Positions 44,401 through 57,000 of a DNA stretch of 64,000 bases are shown piece by piece. The translations under genes and the position numbers were made by a program. Position 1 is the first letter of the stretch. Every line of letters starts with the position of its first letter. The notes under the pieces were generated by a model. The model did not search any database. It was not told where the DNA came from and saw nothing but the letters and a program-made list of their open reading frames with translations. Source of the stretch: Phoma sp. XZ068 (lineage: Eukaryota > Ascomycota > Dothideomycetes > Pleosporales > Didymellaceae); NCBI GenBank assembly GCA_004835665.1, contig ML240445.1:1596001-1660000 (forward strand), given 5' to 3'.

Positions 44401-45554
44401 TTATTACTTCTAATAATTTATTATTATATATAATTTATACTATAGGTAATAGTAAGACCTAGTTATCTTATTTCTAGTTACTATATATTCTTAAGTATAT
44501 CTCTATAGTCTAATTTCTTCTTTCTATTTATCTATCTATTTATAGATAATATATAGTTAATAGCTTTTTTTAGTACTAATAGCTACTATAAGTATACTCT
44601 AATAATTTAATATAAAGAGCTTATCTTTACTACTAATAATTAATTTTAGTATACTATAGTAATAGATAATTCTATCTAGAAATACTTATATAAGCTACTC
44701 TATAGTATAACTATATTAAAATAGTATTATTTCTACTACTTTAGTAAACCTATCTACTATAATAAAAATTAAGTTATAGATATATTCTATAATAAAGTCC
44801 TTAGAGATAGGTAGTTATATAATAAAATCTATTATAATATTTATCTATAGTACTATTAGTAGCTCTATTACTTATATTTTTCTATATTTTATATATATAC
44901 TATACTTATTCTATTAGTAATTAATATAGTTCTTTATAAATTTAGTAACTTTATTCTTTATATAGCTAAACTTATAGTATTATCTAATAAGTTCTATTAT
45001 TTATATTATACTAAAGTGTCTATAAAGTAGGTTATTATAATAATAGTTTATAATTTTATTTTTTAATTTCTCTAGTACCTTTATAAGTATACACTATTTC
45101 TATTAAACTAATATTATATTATTAAGCTACTATAATAGTTTTAATAATATATCTTTATTAATTCTATATATAGTAAACTAGTTTATTATTTTTTCTCTAG
45201 CTAAATTATATTATTTATAAAGTATATTAGCTCTACTATTATTCTTTTCTAGAGTATATAGTATTTTAAACTTATACTATTCTAATAGTTTAGACTAGTA
45301 TACTTATTATTAGTTAAGTATTTTAGTAGTAGTAAAGTATACTAGGTTCTTATAGTTAGTATAAATAGTAAGTTCTAAGTAACTTTCTATATAGATTCTC
45401 TAGTATTCTAGAGATAATATAATAGCTAGTAATTCTTTATTATATATATTATATTACTTTTCTAGTTTTAAGAATTTTCTAGAGTAGTAGGTAATTAGGT
45501 ATTATTATCTATCTTATTATTATATAGTATAAGCTTTTAATATTAAGTTTAAAG
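41401..45554. repeat. RIP-degraded repeats: gag fragment (+) and 3' part of a gypsy element (-)
   Basis: Extreme AT content, without an open frame above about 60 codons. Roughly 41815-42770 on the plus strand matches, with C-to-T type differences, the gag-like start of the element at about 54270-55240. Roughly 44200-45550 matches the reverse complement of the integrase end at about 58700-59450, so it is a minus-strand copy of the same family. Lysine-rich open remnants near 43430-43640 are not identified. Boundaries are approximate. Confidence 0.65.
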
Positions 45555-45787
45555 TGTTAGACACATAGCTTCTAGGAGTTAAATACTTATATTACTACGC
45601 TTAGGTAGGGCGTAGTTACTAGAGTTACCTCTGTATAGGGTAACTAGAGTATATAGAGCCTAGCTTAGCTGTTTATTACAAGGTAGCAAATAGTCTACTG
45701 TTAATTAACCTTGTTTAGGACTATTATAGTCCTACCTACTTATATTAATACTTCTCTCCCTAGTGCCCCTAGCTATTAAGCCTAACA
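45555..45787 (+). repeat. left LTR of the gypsy element
   Basis: 233 bp, TG..CA termini with short inverted ends TGTTAG/CTAACA. Nearly identical to 52648-52880; the differences I see are transitions of the RIP type. Confidence 0.9.
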
Positions 45788-48700
45788 TTCTGTTTGCTCT
45801 CTTTACTAGGGAGTAGATTATAGTATTATAGAATAAGTAACTAATTAAGCTCTATTATAGAGGAACTTACCCTAGAACTACTAGAAGCCTCTTTTCCTAT
45901 AGTAATAGGGGAGTCTTTAACCTTAAGGACAGCAGGAACTTAGGACACAATACTAAGAGATAATTAACCTATTATCTCCTTAAATATAACAAATAAGGCA
46001 CAAGGCTTGCTAGTACAAGCTAGTAGACTCTCTAATAGGTTACAGCAGCCTATAGAAGCCTAGAATACCCTAGTAGTAGACAGTATAGAACAAGAGCTGC
46101 AAGAGTTAGAAGCTTAGCATAAGAGGGCTATAAAGATGCAATAAGTAGCTTGCCTTAAGAAAATAAAGGCTAGATACCTTGCTAGAGATATTAATGCCCT
46201 ATAAGCTATCCCTAGTAGAGCTTAGTTAGCTATAGTAGTTCCTATAGTCCTAACTTTAGGTTTACCTTACCCTAAGCTACTATATATATTTACTAAGTAG
46301 ATATATATAGTATATAACTGCTAGAAGTAAGATTATAAGCAGTTTTTTAATAGACTACCTGCTAACTTCTTATAGGAGATGCAAAAGGTTAATTTTAGTG
46401 TATAGTATTTATTAGAGACTATAAAGACCTTATAGTTAGCATACTATACTAACTAACTTTGCATAGATTCTTTATAGAATCTAACCTAGAAAGCTATAAA
46501 AGCTATAATGCTAGGCTCCCTAGGCACTATCTTAGAAAGGAGATAAAAAGTATATAAGGCCTTAAGTTATGCTAAAATACTTCCTTATAGCAGTCCTACA
46601 GATTTGCTAGATTATATAAGGCCTTACTAGGAAGAACTAGGCAATATATATAGAGCAAACCTCTAAGTAATTAGATATATCTATGCATTGCCTAAAGAGA
46701 TATAAAGGCAGCTATTTATATACCTAGAAGAGCGTTGTATAACACTTAGCTAGGTAGAAGAGGTTACTAATATAATTTATTAATAGAGGGGCTGTCCTAA
46801 GAACTTAAAGGAGGAAAAACCTCCTAAGGAGTTAGGGAAGTAAAAAGGCAACTTAAAAGATATAAAGGGGTCTAAAGAGGCTATAAAGTATAAGAAAGAG
46901 GGTAGTCCTAACTATAGTAGCCTAAAGAGGCCTAAGGGGTTAAAGCTAAGAGTAGACTACTCTATAGTAACCTATTATAGGTATAGGGAGGTAGGACATA
47001 TTAGACTAAAGTATCTAAACCCTAATAAGTCTATAAAACCTAAAGAAGGGGGGGACTTAAGAAAAGGCAAGAAGTAAAAGAATTAGATCTACTCCTTTTT
47101 GCCTATATCTCTTATATACAGGAGAGTAGGGATCTTAGCACCTTTTGCGCAGTATTACACCCTTAGCTAGTACAGCTGCTTATAGTAGAAGTAACTATAG
47201 AATCTTCTAGACTAATAGAGGCCTTAGTAGATAGGGGCTCCTAGCTTAATTTGCTCTCTATAATTATAGTAAAGGAGTAAAATCTCTATATAGATCCCCT
47301 GCCTAAATTCCTTATAGAAGGGGTAGATAGGTCTATAATATAGATATACAGCACTATAACTATAAGAATAACTATAGTTAACTTATAAGGCTATAAGGAG
47401 GTAGGTAATATACTATTTATAGTTACTAACCTTAGAAGGTACTAAATATATTTAGGCCTGCCTTAAATTAACATGTATTAGCCTAAGATTAATTATACTA
47501 CTTAGTGCGTGCTCTTTAGAGAGATAAAGGTTAAAAGTATAACTAAATTCTCTAAGATAGCGTTAGAAGATGTAGAAGAGTTTAATTGCACTATACATAA
47601 CCCCTAGACAGATATATATGCCTGTCTTGTAGCCTTTACAGGCTAGAACAGGCTAGATTAACCTAATATAGATAAAATGCCTATATACTATGCTAATTTT
47701 ATAGATATTATATTAGAAGAAGATGTATAGTGTTTACCTAACTATAGCTTAAATAATTTAGTAATTAATTTAGCTAAAGAAACTACACCCCTGTATTAGC
47801 CCTTATATAGTCTATTAAAGGCAGAGTTAGTAGTGTTATAAAAATACCTAGTTAACTATATAGTAAGAGGTTAGATTTAACACTTAAGATCCTCTACTAG
47901 GGCCCTAATATTATTTATAAAGAAAAAGAATAGCAGTTTACACCTTTGTGTAGACTTTAGAGGCCTTAACAAGATAACTATAAAGAATTAGCACCTACTA
48001 CCCCTAATCTCTAAGTCCCTAGATTGCCTCTTAAAGGCAAAGGTATTTACTAAGTTAGATATTAGGGATGCCTATTACTAGATCTAAATAAGGGAAGGAA
48101 ATAAATAGAAGACTATATTCTAGACTAGATATAGTTATTTTAAGTATACTATTATGCCCTTTAGCCTAACAAACACACCTGCTTAGTTCTAGGCATATAT
48201 AAATAAAGCCTTAGTAGGACTAGTAGATATTACATGCATTATATACTTAGATAATATCTTAATATTCTTAAACATAGAAGAGGAGCACATCGCCTATATT
48301 TAAGAAATTCTAGAATAATTATAGTAATATAAGCTATATATTAAGCTATTAAAGTGTAAATAGCATATATAGTATATAGAGTACCTTAGATATATAGTAT
48401 CCCTACAAGGGGTTAGTATTAACCTAGAAAGGGCTAAAACAATCTAAGATTAGCTATTACTAGCTATAGTACGCAATATACGCGTTTTTATAGAATTTAT
48501 AAACTATTATTAATACTTTATTAAAGGATTTAGCTGTATAGTACTCCTACTTACAATATTAACAAGAAAGGACCTAGGCTAGGCCTAGGCTAGGCTAGCT
48601 ATAAAGAGGGAGGAAAGCTAGCTGCTACACTTACTAGAGGCAGCAAAGAAAGCCTTTAAGTAGCTAAAGAATACCTTCTTAACAGTCCTAATCCTTGCTT

Positions 48701-51140
48701 ACTTTAAGAAAGGAAAATAAACTAGACTAGAAGTTAATACTTTAGGTAGAGCAATTTTAGGTATACTAAGCTAATATAGCCTAGAATAGGGTAAGGTAGA
48801 CTAATAGAGGCTAATAGGCTTTTATTTATACAAGCTTATCTAAGCAGAGTACAACTACAACATACATAATTAGGAATTACTAGTAATTATAAAGAGTATA
48901 AAGTACTAGCAACATTACCTCTAGGGGATCTATTTTAAAATTCTTATAAACTATATAAACCTAAAATAGTTTATAGAGACTAAGGTGTTAAACTACTAGC
49001 AGGTTTAGTTATACTTAGTACTAAGCTAGTATAATTTTACTTTAACTTACTAACCTAGGAAAATAAACCTAGTAGATAGGCTATTAAGGAGACCTAATTA
49101 TATAAGTAAGGCATAAAAGCCCTCCTAAAAGTATAATTAGGCATTTATATAACTAATAAAGGATCTCTTAAATAGGAAAAGAGACTTAAGTACTTTAGTA
49201 GCTGCAGTAATAATATAGTTAAAGGTAATATATACCCTACTAGAGGAGACAAGCACAGCTCTTTAGGAATTCTAGAAGGCTAATAAGTAATCCCTAAGGG
49301 AACCTAGGACTATAGAAGAGAAGTCTAATATAGAAATAGATACTAAGACAGATACTAGTGCTATAGGGCCTAAAACAGCCTATAATAATCTAGAACACTC
49401 TGCTATATCCTAGTTAGGTGTTAAGGAGCTAGTAACACTGCAGGAAAGAGTAGAAGCCCTTTATAAATACTATAATAACCTAATAGCAGGATATTTTAGT
49501 ATAAGAAGAATATTAAAGAAACTCTAGCGCTAATATATATAGAAGGGCATAAGAGAGAATATAGCTTAGTACTATAGGGAGTATATACTCTATAGAAGGT
49601 TAATACTAGCAAGGCATAAACTATATAGGCTACTAGTACTACTCCTACTACCTAATAGACTATAGAAGGAAGTTATAATAGACTTTATCCTAGAACTTCC
49701 CCCTAGCAAGATAAGTAGTATAGTATATAATACAGTGTTAGTAGTAGTATACTAATTAACTAAAATAGCCTATTACATCCTAGCTAGGGGCAATTAGGAT
49801 AGAGTTAACCTAGCACAGTCCTAGATAAGGGAGATAATCTAATTGCACAGAGCCCCTAAACAAATTATTTCTAACTAGAGCCTGCTAATAAACGCAAAAT
49901 ACTAGGACACCTTTTAATATTATCTAAACTCTAGAAGAGTTCTTATATCTACCTATTACCTATAGACAGACAGATAGATAGAAAGGCAGAACTAGACTTT
50001 AGAATAATATCTTTAATACTACTATTTATTAGAACAGGATAATTAGGCCCTATAGATTTTAGTAGCAGAGTTTATATATAATAATAGTGTATACTTAACT
50101 ATTAAGACTACACCCTTCTAGGTAAACTATAGTTTAGACCCTAGAGGGGCAGACTAGCCTAGTATAGCCCTTAGCTAGGGCAAATTGCCCCTTAGGAGGT
50201 AGGTTATAACTAAACTCCTAGAACTATAATAGGAATATAAGAAGAAGATACTTGCAGCAAATATATATTAACAGGTATACTAGAATAAGTTAAGGTTACC
50301 TATTCTATTTATAGTAGGTAACTAAGTTATAGTTTTAAACTAACATATGCAATTAACTAGGCTAAAATATAAACTAGATTAGAAGTATATAGGCCTAGGG
50401 CGTATAATAGCCTAGATTAGCCTATTATTGTTTAAAGTAGACCTACCTAGACTCTAAAGCGTTTATCTAGTCTTCTATATATTATTATTAGAACCTTTTA
50501 ACTTAAAAGGCCTACTTCTACACCTAGCAACCCTAATTCTAGACACTCTTTGCACTTATAGTAATAATATATAGGAGGTAGAAAAAATACTTAAATAAAA
50601 GCAAGATAAGGATAGAAATTAGCTCTATTATATAAAATAGGCTAATTTTTCCTCTAAAGAGAACTTATAGGAGCCTAGAGTTAATATATCCTCTAATACG
50701 CTTAAACAGTTCTAGGAAAGGGAGAAAATACTACCTAGGTAACAGAATAAACAGTAATAACCTAAGAGGCGCCTAGGACAGCTGCCTAAGAAAAGGGAAA
50801 AATATCCTAATACTTAGGAAAATTATAGAAATCCTAAGTATACTACTACTACTAAAGTTAAAAAAGTTACCTTTACTATTTTTCCTACTAGGTTTTAGGT
50901 GTTTAATAGCACTTAATAATAGTAGGAGGTGCTAAGGGCTATAATAGCCTATTATATTATAAAACAGCACAGAAAGGTTATAAGAGTAGAATTTAAATAA
51001 ACTATAACTATTAATAGCTGCTAAAGCAGTAGAAAACTAGGTATTATCCTATATACACTAGAAGGGGCTATATTACCCTGTTATACACTATTTTACTCTA
51101 GAATTACTAAATACACCTTAGAATGCCTTAAAACTACCTA
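45788..51140 (+). pseudogene. degraded gag-pol of the gypsy element
   Basis: Translation in the plus frames, ignoring many TAA/TAG, shows family landmarks. A zinc-knuckle remnant occurs near 46970-47020 (YREVGHIRLKYL). Reverse transcriptase spans about 47900-48320 with KKKNSSLHLCVDFRGLNKIT, FTKLDIRDAYY, MPFSLTNTPA and YLDNILIF near 48244-48267. An RNase H remnant and an integrase remnant near 49670-49800 (DFILELPPSKISS) follow. The domain order gag-RT-RNaseH-integrase is that of Ty3/gypsy. Stops occur throughout, and many lie where CAA or CAG could have become TAA or TAG, as RIP produces. No functional product is possible. Confidence 0.85.
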
Positions 51141-51147
51141 TTACCTT

Positions 51148-52160
51148 TTATAACTTAGCAGCCTTAGCTAGAAGTTCCTTACGCTCCTTGTCCTTTATAT
51201 TTATATACTTAGTAATCTTGCCCTTGTTAGCAGCAGACTTGCTAGCCTTAGAGAGGCAGAGTTTCTTAATCTTACTTACAAGAATAGCAGCCCTAGCCTT
51301 AAGATTACGCCTCTTACTATTAACAAGGACACTCTTAGCCTATAATAGGTTAGAATAGCCTAAGGTAGCTTAAAAGGGGGAAAACTAACCTTCTTAGCAG
51401 GAGAAGCAGCCTTAGCAGCAGCCTGCAGCTTAAGCTTGCGCTTATTACTCTTAACCTTGGCCTAGGTAGAGACCTTGTCGCGCTTTTAGCTAATAGAATA
51501 TACCTTAGTTGCAGGTTTGCCTTAAGAGGCGCAAACACCTAAGTGCAGGAAGAAGTAGTTAGCATAGGGCTTAAACTCCCTAAAGGGGTTAGTAAGAGCT
51601 AAGAATAGTTAATAAAAGGGCAAAATAGCTTACCCCTTAATTATCTTAGTAACTTAGTATATATTAAAGATTAAATTGCTCCTAGCCTAGACCTTTGCGC
51701 TCTTAAGCACCCCCTTAGACTTAGGCTAGGCCTTAGTACGCGTAGCCAAGCTAAGCGTGTTAAAGTGCTTGCAAATTATATTAAGATAGTTAAAGACAGC
51801 TTTAGGTAGCTGTAACAGGTTAGAATAGACTACAACAGTTAATAATAACCTATAATAAGGCTATATACTGCAAAGCAGTCTAAGTTAGTAAAGAAACACT
51901 ACATGCACTGTATAGTCTAGATATCCTTACTAGCATTAACCTTATAGACCTAAGCATAGTAGAGGTGCTAATTGCTATTATTAACTAGGGGGAAGTAGCA
52001 GCCTAGGCAGTTAGCAAAGAAGACACTACCCTTACTAAAGTAATTAATGCAGCAGACGCAGCTAAAGGCTATATAGCAGGAATTAGGCACTATATTATTT
52101 AAGACCTCTAAGTAATCTATAGTTAGCAGCTAGAAGGTGCTAGTAGGTAGTATAATACAT
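51148..52160 (-). pseudogene. antisense multi-exon ghost gene inside the gypsy element
   Basis: On the minus strand between integrase and right LTR, one reading frame stays coherent if three introns are removed: 51810-51868 (59 bp, GTATAT..TTCTAAC..CAG), 51580-51633 (54 bp, GTAAGC..TACTAAC..TAG) and 51340-51389 (50 bp, GTTAGT..TTCTAAC..TAG). The joins keep frame: DCFA|LPKAVFNYLN, IIKG|EFKPYANYF and SPAKK|AKSVLVNSK. The N-terminal part is cysteine-rich (SCYIAFSCVCCIN, then FFANCLGCYFP). The C-terminal part is very lysine- and alanine-rich. In-frame stops are TAA/TAG only, consistent with RIP of CAA/CAG. I recognise no family; a zinc-binding, basic DNA- or RNA-binding protein would fit. The N-terminal limit is uncertain. 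Confidence 0.65.
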
Positions 52161-52647
52161 AAAAATAGTTAGGAACAGCGCAGAATAGTCTAAAATAGTC
52201 TAGTTAGCACTAAAATAGTTAAACAAAGCTTAAACTAGTTCTAATAAGCCCTAATAAGCTAACTTAGGCTATAATAGCTTAAAATAGCCTATATTAGGAC
52301 CTATTAGGGCTAGGATTTAAAAATAGAAAATCTTAAAAACTTACTAAATTGTATAGTAGGAAGAAGGAGTAATAGCTAGAAATTATAGATAGAAACCTAT
52401 TAGAGGCCTATAGGCACCCTACTAGCTAGCAGACAGAATTAGAGCGCAGGTAAATAGAATTCTAGGTAAAGGTAAAGGTAAACATAGAAATTTCCCTCTA
52501 GGAGCCTAAGCCTGCCTCTAACTTAAGCTAGGCTACCTACTACCTATCCTCCTAGTATAGGGCTATAATAGCCTATAATAGCTTAAAACAGCTACTAATA
52601 TGTTCCTCTGTAGTTGCCTAGGATGTTTAACTATAGAAGGGGGATAT

Positions 52648-52880
52648 TATTAGATATATAGCTTCTAGGAGTTAAATACTTATATTACTACACTTAGGTA
52701 GGGTGTAGTTACTAGAGTTACCTCTATACAGAGTAACTAGAGTATATAGAGCCTAGCTTAGCTATTTGTTACAAGGTAGCAAACAGTCTACTATTAATTA
52801 ACCTTATTTAGGACTATTATAGTCCTGCCTGCTTGTATTAATACTTCTCTCCCTAGTGCCCCTAGCTATTAAGCCTAACA
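52648..52880 (+). repeat. right LTR of the gypsy element
   Basis: 233 bp, same length as the left LTR, preceded by the purine-rich tract ending at 52647 and followed by the target duplication taaag. The starting TG has become TA. Confidence 0.9.
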
Positions 52881-52885
52881 TAAAG

Positions 52886-54025
52886 TATCTATCTTAATTT
52901 AATATAGCTTTTTACTTTTAAATATAATTATTATAGATAGCTTAATATAGAATTATTTAAGTAACTAGAAAGTATTCTTTTATACTTATTCCTACTTAAA
53001 TAGTATATTCTTTTATATAAGCTTTATAAGTAGTAAGGCCTTAAGTAAATAGCTTTTAATAAAGTATTAGTTAAAGTAAATAAATCTTAGAAACTTTTAA
53101 GTTATTTTAAGAATAGTAAAGGTTAGCTAATTCTTTATAACTTAAATTTTTATTTTACTTATCTTAACTCTATATCTCTCTATAATATAGCTAAGAAATT
53201 ATACTTTTTTTTTATACTATTTATACTTTTTAAGTTTAAGTTAAAGATTTACTTTTCTAAAGTATTATAATACTTTCTTAGTATAGTAAATATATTCTTT
53301 TAGTATTACTAAATATACTAGAATATTATTAAAGTATACTACTACTATAATATCTAAGTATATACTTAATATATTATTAATAAGAGCCTAATATATAGCT
53401 AGTATATTAGTAAGTCTAAATAGTATTATTAAATACTTAAAATAACTATAGTATATTTTAAATATAGTCTTTTATTCTTTACTTTCTTTTATATAAGTTT
53501 AGTAAGTTAAGTACTTAAGTTAAGTAGCTTAAATAGTTAGTTATAAAAAGTTTAGTAAGTAAAGTTTAAGTTAAAAAAAAAACTAATAGGTTTTATTAAG
53601 TATAGTAAGTAGAACTAGACTATATAGCTTAGGTATAGTTATACTTATTTTAAGTTATAATATCTTAGCTTATACTAGTCTAGGCTAAATTAGGGTAATT
53701 AAGGGCTTATTTTATAGTACTAGTCTATATATATCTATTATATAATACTATACTAAGCTATATTTATCTTAGTTAAGAAGTTATTTAGCTTTTTAAAAAA
53801 GTATACCTAAGGTAAAGTTATAAACTTAGGTACCTTTTTTTTTTTTACTTTCCTTATCTTTAGTACCTTATCTATATATACTATAAAAAGAAATTATATT
53901 ATAGAAATATATAATAAGTAATTTCTTTTAAATCTAGCTACTAATTACTTAATTTAAATAAGAATTAAGAAAGTTAAAAAAAGTACTTAACTAAAACTAC
54001 TTACTTTATCTATCTAGCTAGTTAT
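52886..54025 (-). mobile_element. remainder of the minus-strand gypsy copy split by the 45.5-52.9 kb insertion
   Basis: The reverse complement of about 53330-53480 matches the reverse-transcriptase region of the plus-strand element near 57480-57560 (same string around the LTNTLA-like block). The piece continues the minus-strand copy whose integrase end lies at 44.2-45.55 kb, so the later element inserted into it. It is heavily degraded, with no open frame. Limits are approximate. Confidence 0.65.
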
Positions 54026-57000
54026 TATAATCCTAGAGAATACTAAACAAAGGTTAATAACTATAAGCTAAGTATAGTATAGTTAAACTATATAGAAGAA
54101 AGTATTATAAGTAAGTATAAATAATAAGTATTATTAGTTACTACTTAGGTAATAATATAAAGTTATATATAATAATTAGTCTTAGTATAATTAGTGTAAT
54201 TAGTAATTAGTATAATTAATAATTAGTATAATTAGTAGCTATTATAATACTAAGCACTATATATATCTCTTTAGTATATAGTAATTAGGAACACTACCCT
54301 TATAGTATTATATTTAACCTTATTAATTACCTTTATTATTAGAACTTAACCTAACTTTTAAGCTAGACAAATTAACTATCTATACTACTTATTATTAAAC
54401 CCTATAGTTATTATAGTGTTTTACTAGGTATCTAAACTAACCTCTTCTATACTAGTACCTATTCTAAAGAACTAACCTTAGAAGTATTTATAAGCTTTAC
54501 TTAGTTTATAACTTTAATATTTTAAACACCTCTAAGATAAGTACTACTTTAAAAACTAGAGTTACTCCTACTAGCTTATACTCTAATATTAATATAATAA
54601 AAGAAACTATTATTACTAATACTATTAATATTAAGTAACCTAATCTCTATAAGGGAGACTATAGTAAGCTAGATAACTAGTTAATATAATAAGACCTATT
54701 CTTTATATTCTAAAAAGATAAGGTAGAGGCTAAGAAGAAAGTTACCTTAGTAGCAAGCTATATATATAGAAAAGTATTTACCTAGATTAAACCTTTTATT
54801 TAACTCTATAGCAAGAATAATACTATTAATAAGGTTAATATATAAATAGAAGACTTTAATACCTTTAAGAATAAGATCTACCTAATCTTTAAAGTCTTAA
54901 ATAAACCTACTATTACTAGATAAGATATCTAATATATTTATTAGACCTAATCTACTACTAATTATACTACTAAGTTTTAGTAACTTATAGCTAATATAGA
55001 CTAGAATAATACTATATTAACTATAATATTTTACTAAGGACTTAAACCTAAAGTAAAGAAAGAACTAATATATACTAGTATAAGTATAGAAACCTTAGAC
55101 AACCTTATTAATATAGTAATTAACCTTAATATTAAACTATATAAGCTCTAATAAAAGCTATATAATAATCTATATACTTAAGCTATAGGCTAGCTATCTT
55201 AACTATAATATAACTAATAAAATAACTATACTTATTATAGTAACTATAGAAATAACTACTAACCTAATATAGGTTACTATATTTATAGTAATACTTAGAA
55301 TAAGTACTATAGACCTAAGGTAATAGACCTATCTAATATAAATAAGAGATAGATAACTATAAAACTATAATAGAATAAAAAGAAGAAATATAATAATAAT
55401 AAAAGTAATAAAAACTAAACCTATTATAACTATAGTAAACTAGGCTACTTTACTAGAGACTATTACTAGAATAAAGTATTCTAATAGATTAATATATTAG
55501 CTAGCAGGCTAGAAGGTAAGGATACTAGTAATAAATAGGAGATTCTTACTAATAGAATTAAATAACTTATAAAGAATCTAGAGTTAGAATATAATAGATA
55601 CTAAACTAAAGGTTATATATAAACTAGTACCTTTAAGGTTATAGGTATATAAATACCCTTATAACTATAAATATATAATTATATAGATATTAAGGGAGAA
55701 GTATCTTAAACTCCTAGAAGCTTCTAGTATAGCTATAACTTTATACTATAAATCTTAAGTAACCTAGATACCTAATACTAAGAATAATATACTATAACTA
55801 CCTAGATAATATCTAGAGGATAATAAGGATTAGAATAAATTAGTATACTCTACTACTATATAATATAAAGTATAGTATAATATATACTATTAGGAATATA
55901 AATAATATAAAGTTAAGAAAGCTAATAATAAGGCCTATACTAAGCTATATTAAGACCTAATTATTCTCTCTACTAAGGTAGATAATAATAAAGAAAATTA
56001 GTATAATAAGTTATATAAGGAATACTAATAATATTATTAACTAGAAGTATATTAGAACTAGGACTATAATTACCTAGAACCTAATTATAACCTAGACTTA
56101 AAAAACCTATACTATAAAGTACTATTATAGATAGTATACTACTATAATAGATACTAGATATATTATTTAAAGAAACTTAATTTAGGATAGTTCTTAAAAG
56201 GATATCTATATAAACTATAATAGAAAGATTATAAAGATAACTACTATATACTATACCTAATAGATAAATATAATAATAAATACTTTTCTAGCTAGAATAA
56301 GTCTAAGTATAGATAATAAGGACTAGTAGTAAATAAGTAATACTTTAATTAGTATTAGTAGACCTACTTTAACCCCTACTATAAGACCTATAAAGAAAAG
56401 AAGTAAAGTAATAGTTTTAGATAAGAGAATCCTTTTTTAGGGTAGTACTAGCAGGCACTAGAGATTAATCTATTAATAGTATTAAAAGTAATTACTAATT
56501 AATTAGGTTACCTATTAGAATAAATAGAAGATAAATATATATACTCTTAGACTCTAGAGTATAATCTAATTATATCTCTTTATAAGTAGTATAGCTAGCT
56601 AGACTATACTCTACTTAGAAGATAATACTTTACCTACTTAGAGTAGCTAATAAAGAACTAATACCTAAGAAATTTAAGATTATATATAAAGTAACTATAG
56701 TACCCTTCTAGATTTATAAATACTATAAGAAAATAACTCTAGATACTTTTAGGATACCTACTTATAATATTATACTAGAACTTCTATAGTTAAGAAAGTA
56801 TAATCTAGATATTAATTAGAAGAATTAATAGATTTTATTAAGTTAATATAAATATAGCACTACTATATTATAGCCTATATAGTTTATAATATAACTAAAA
56901 GATAAGAAGAAGATTAATAATATCTCTTTAATATATAAGACATACTAAAATAAAGTAGTTAACTATATAGATATAGAACACTCTCCTAGTTATAAAGTAA

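Larger units (their letters stand above)
45555..52880 (+). mobile_element. Ty3/gypsy LTR retrotransposon, structurally complete but RIP-inactivated
   Basis: Two 233-bp LTRs bound a 7326-bp element flanked by the 5-bp target duplication taaag (45550-45554 and 52881-52885). It sits inside a minus-strand copy of another gypsy family. The left LTR begins TGTTAG and ends CTAACA; the right begins TATTAG, a G-to-A change of the RIP type. A purine-rich tract (agaaggggga) abuts the right LTR. The plus strand carries broken gag-pol, and the minus strand between integrase and right LTR carries an extra intron-containing ghost gene. No primer-binding site was identified. The sequence is less AT-rich than its surroundings, suggesting a later insertion. 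Confidence 0.9.

Noticed and set aside
51350..51538. 62-codon open frame in the gypsy element
   Set aside because: It is an alternative frame of the antisense ghost gene and crosses its third intron donor; the spliced frame is the coherent one.
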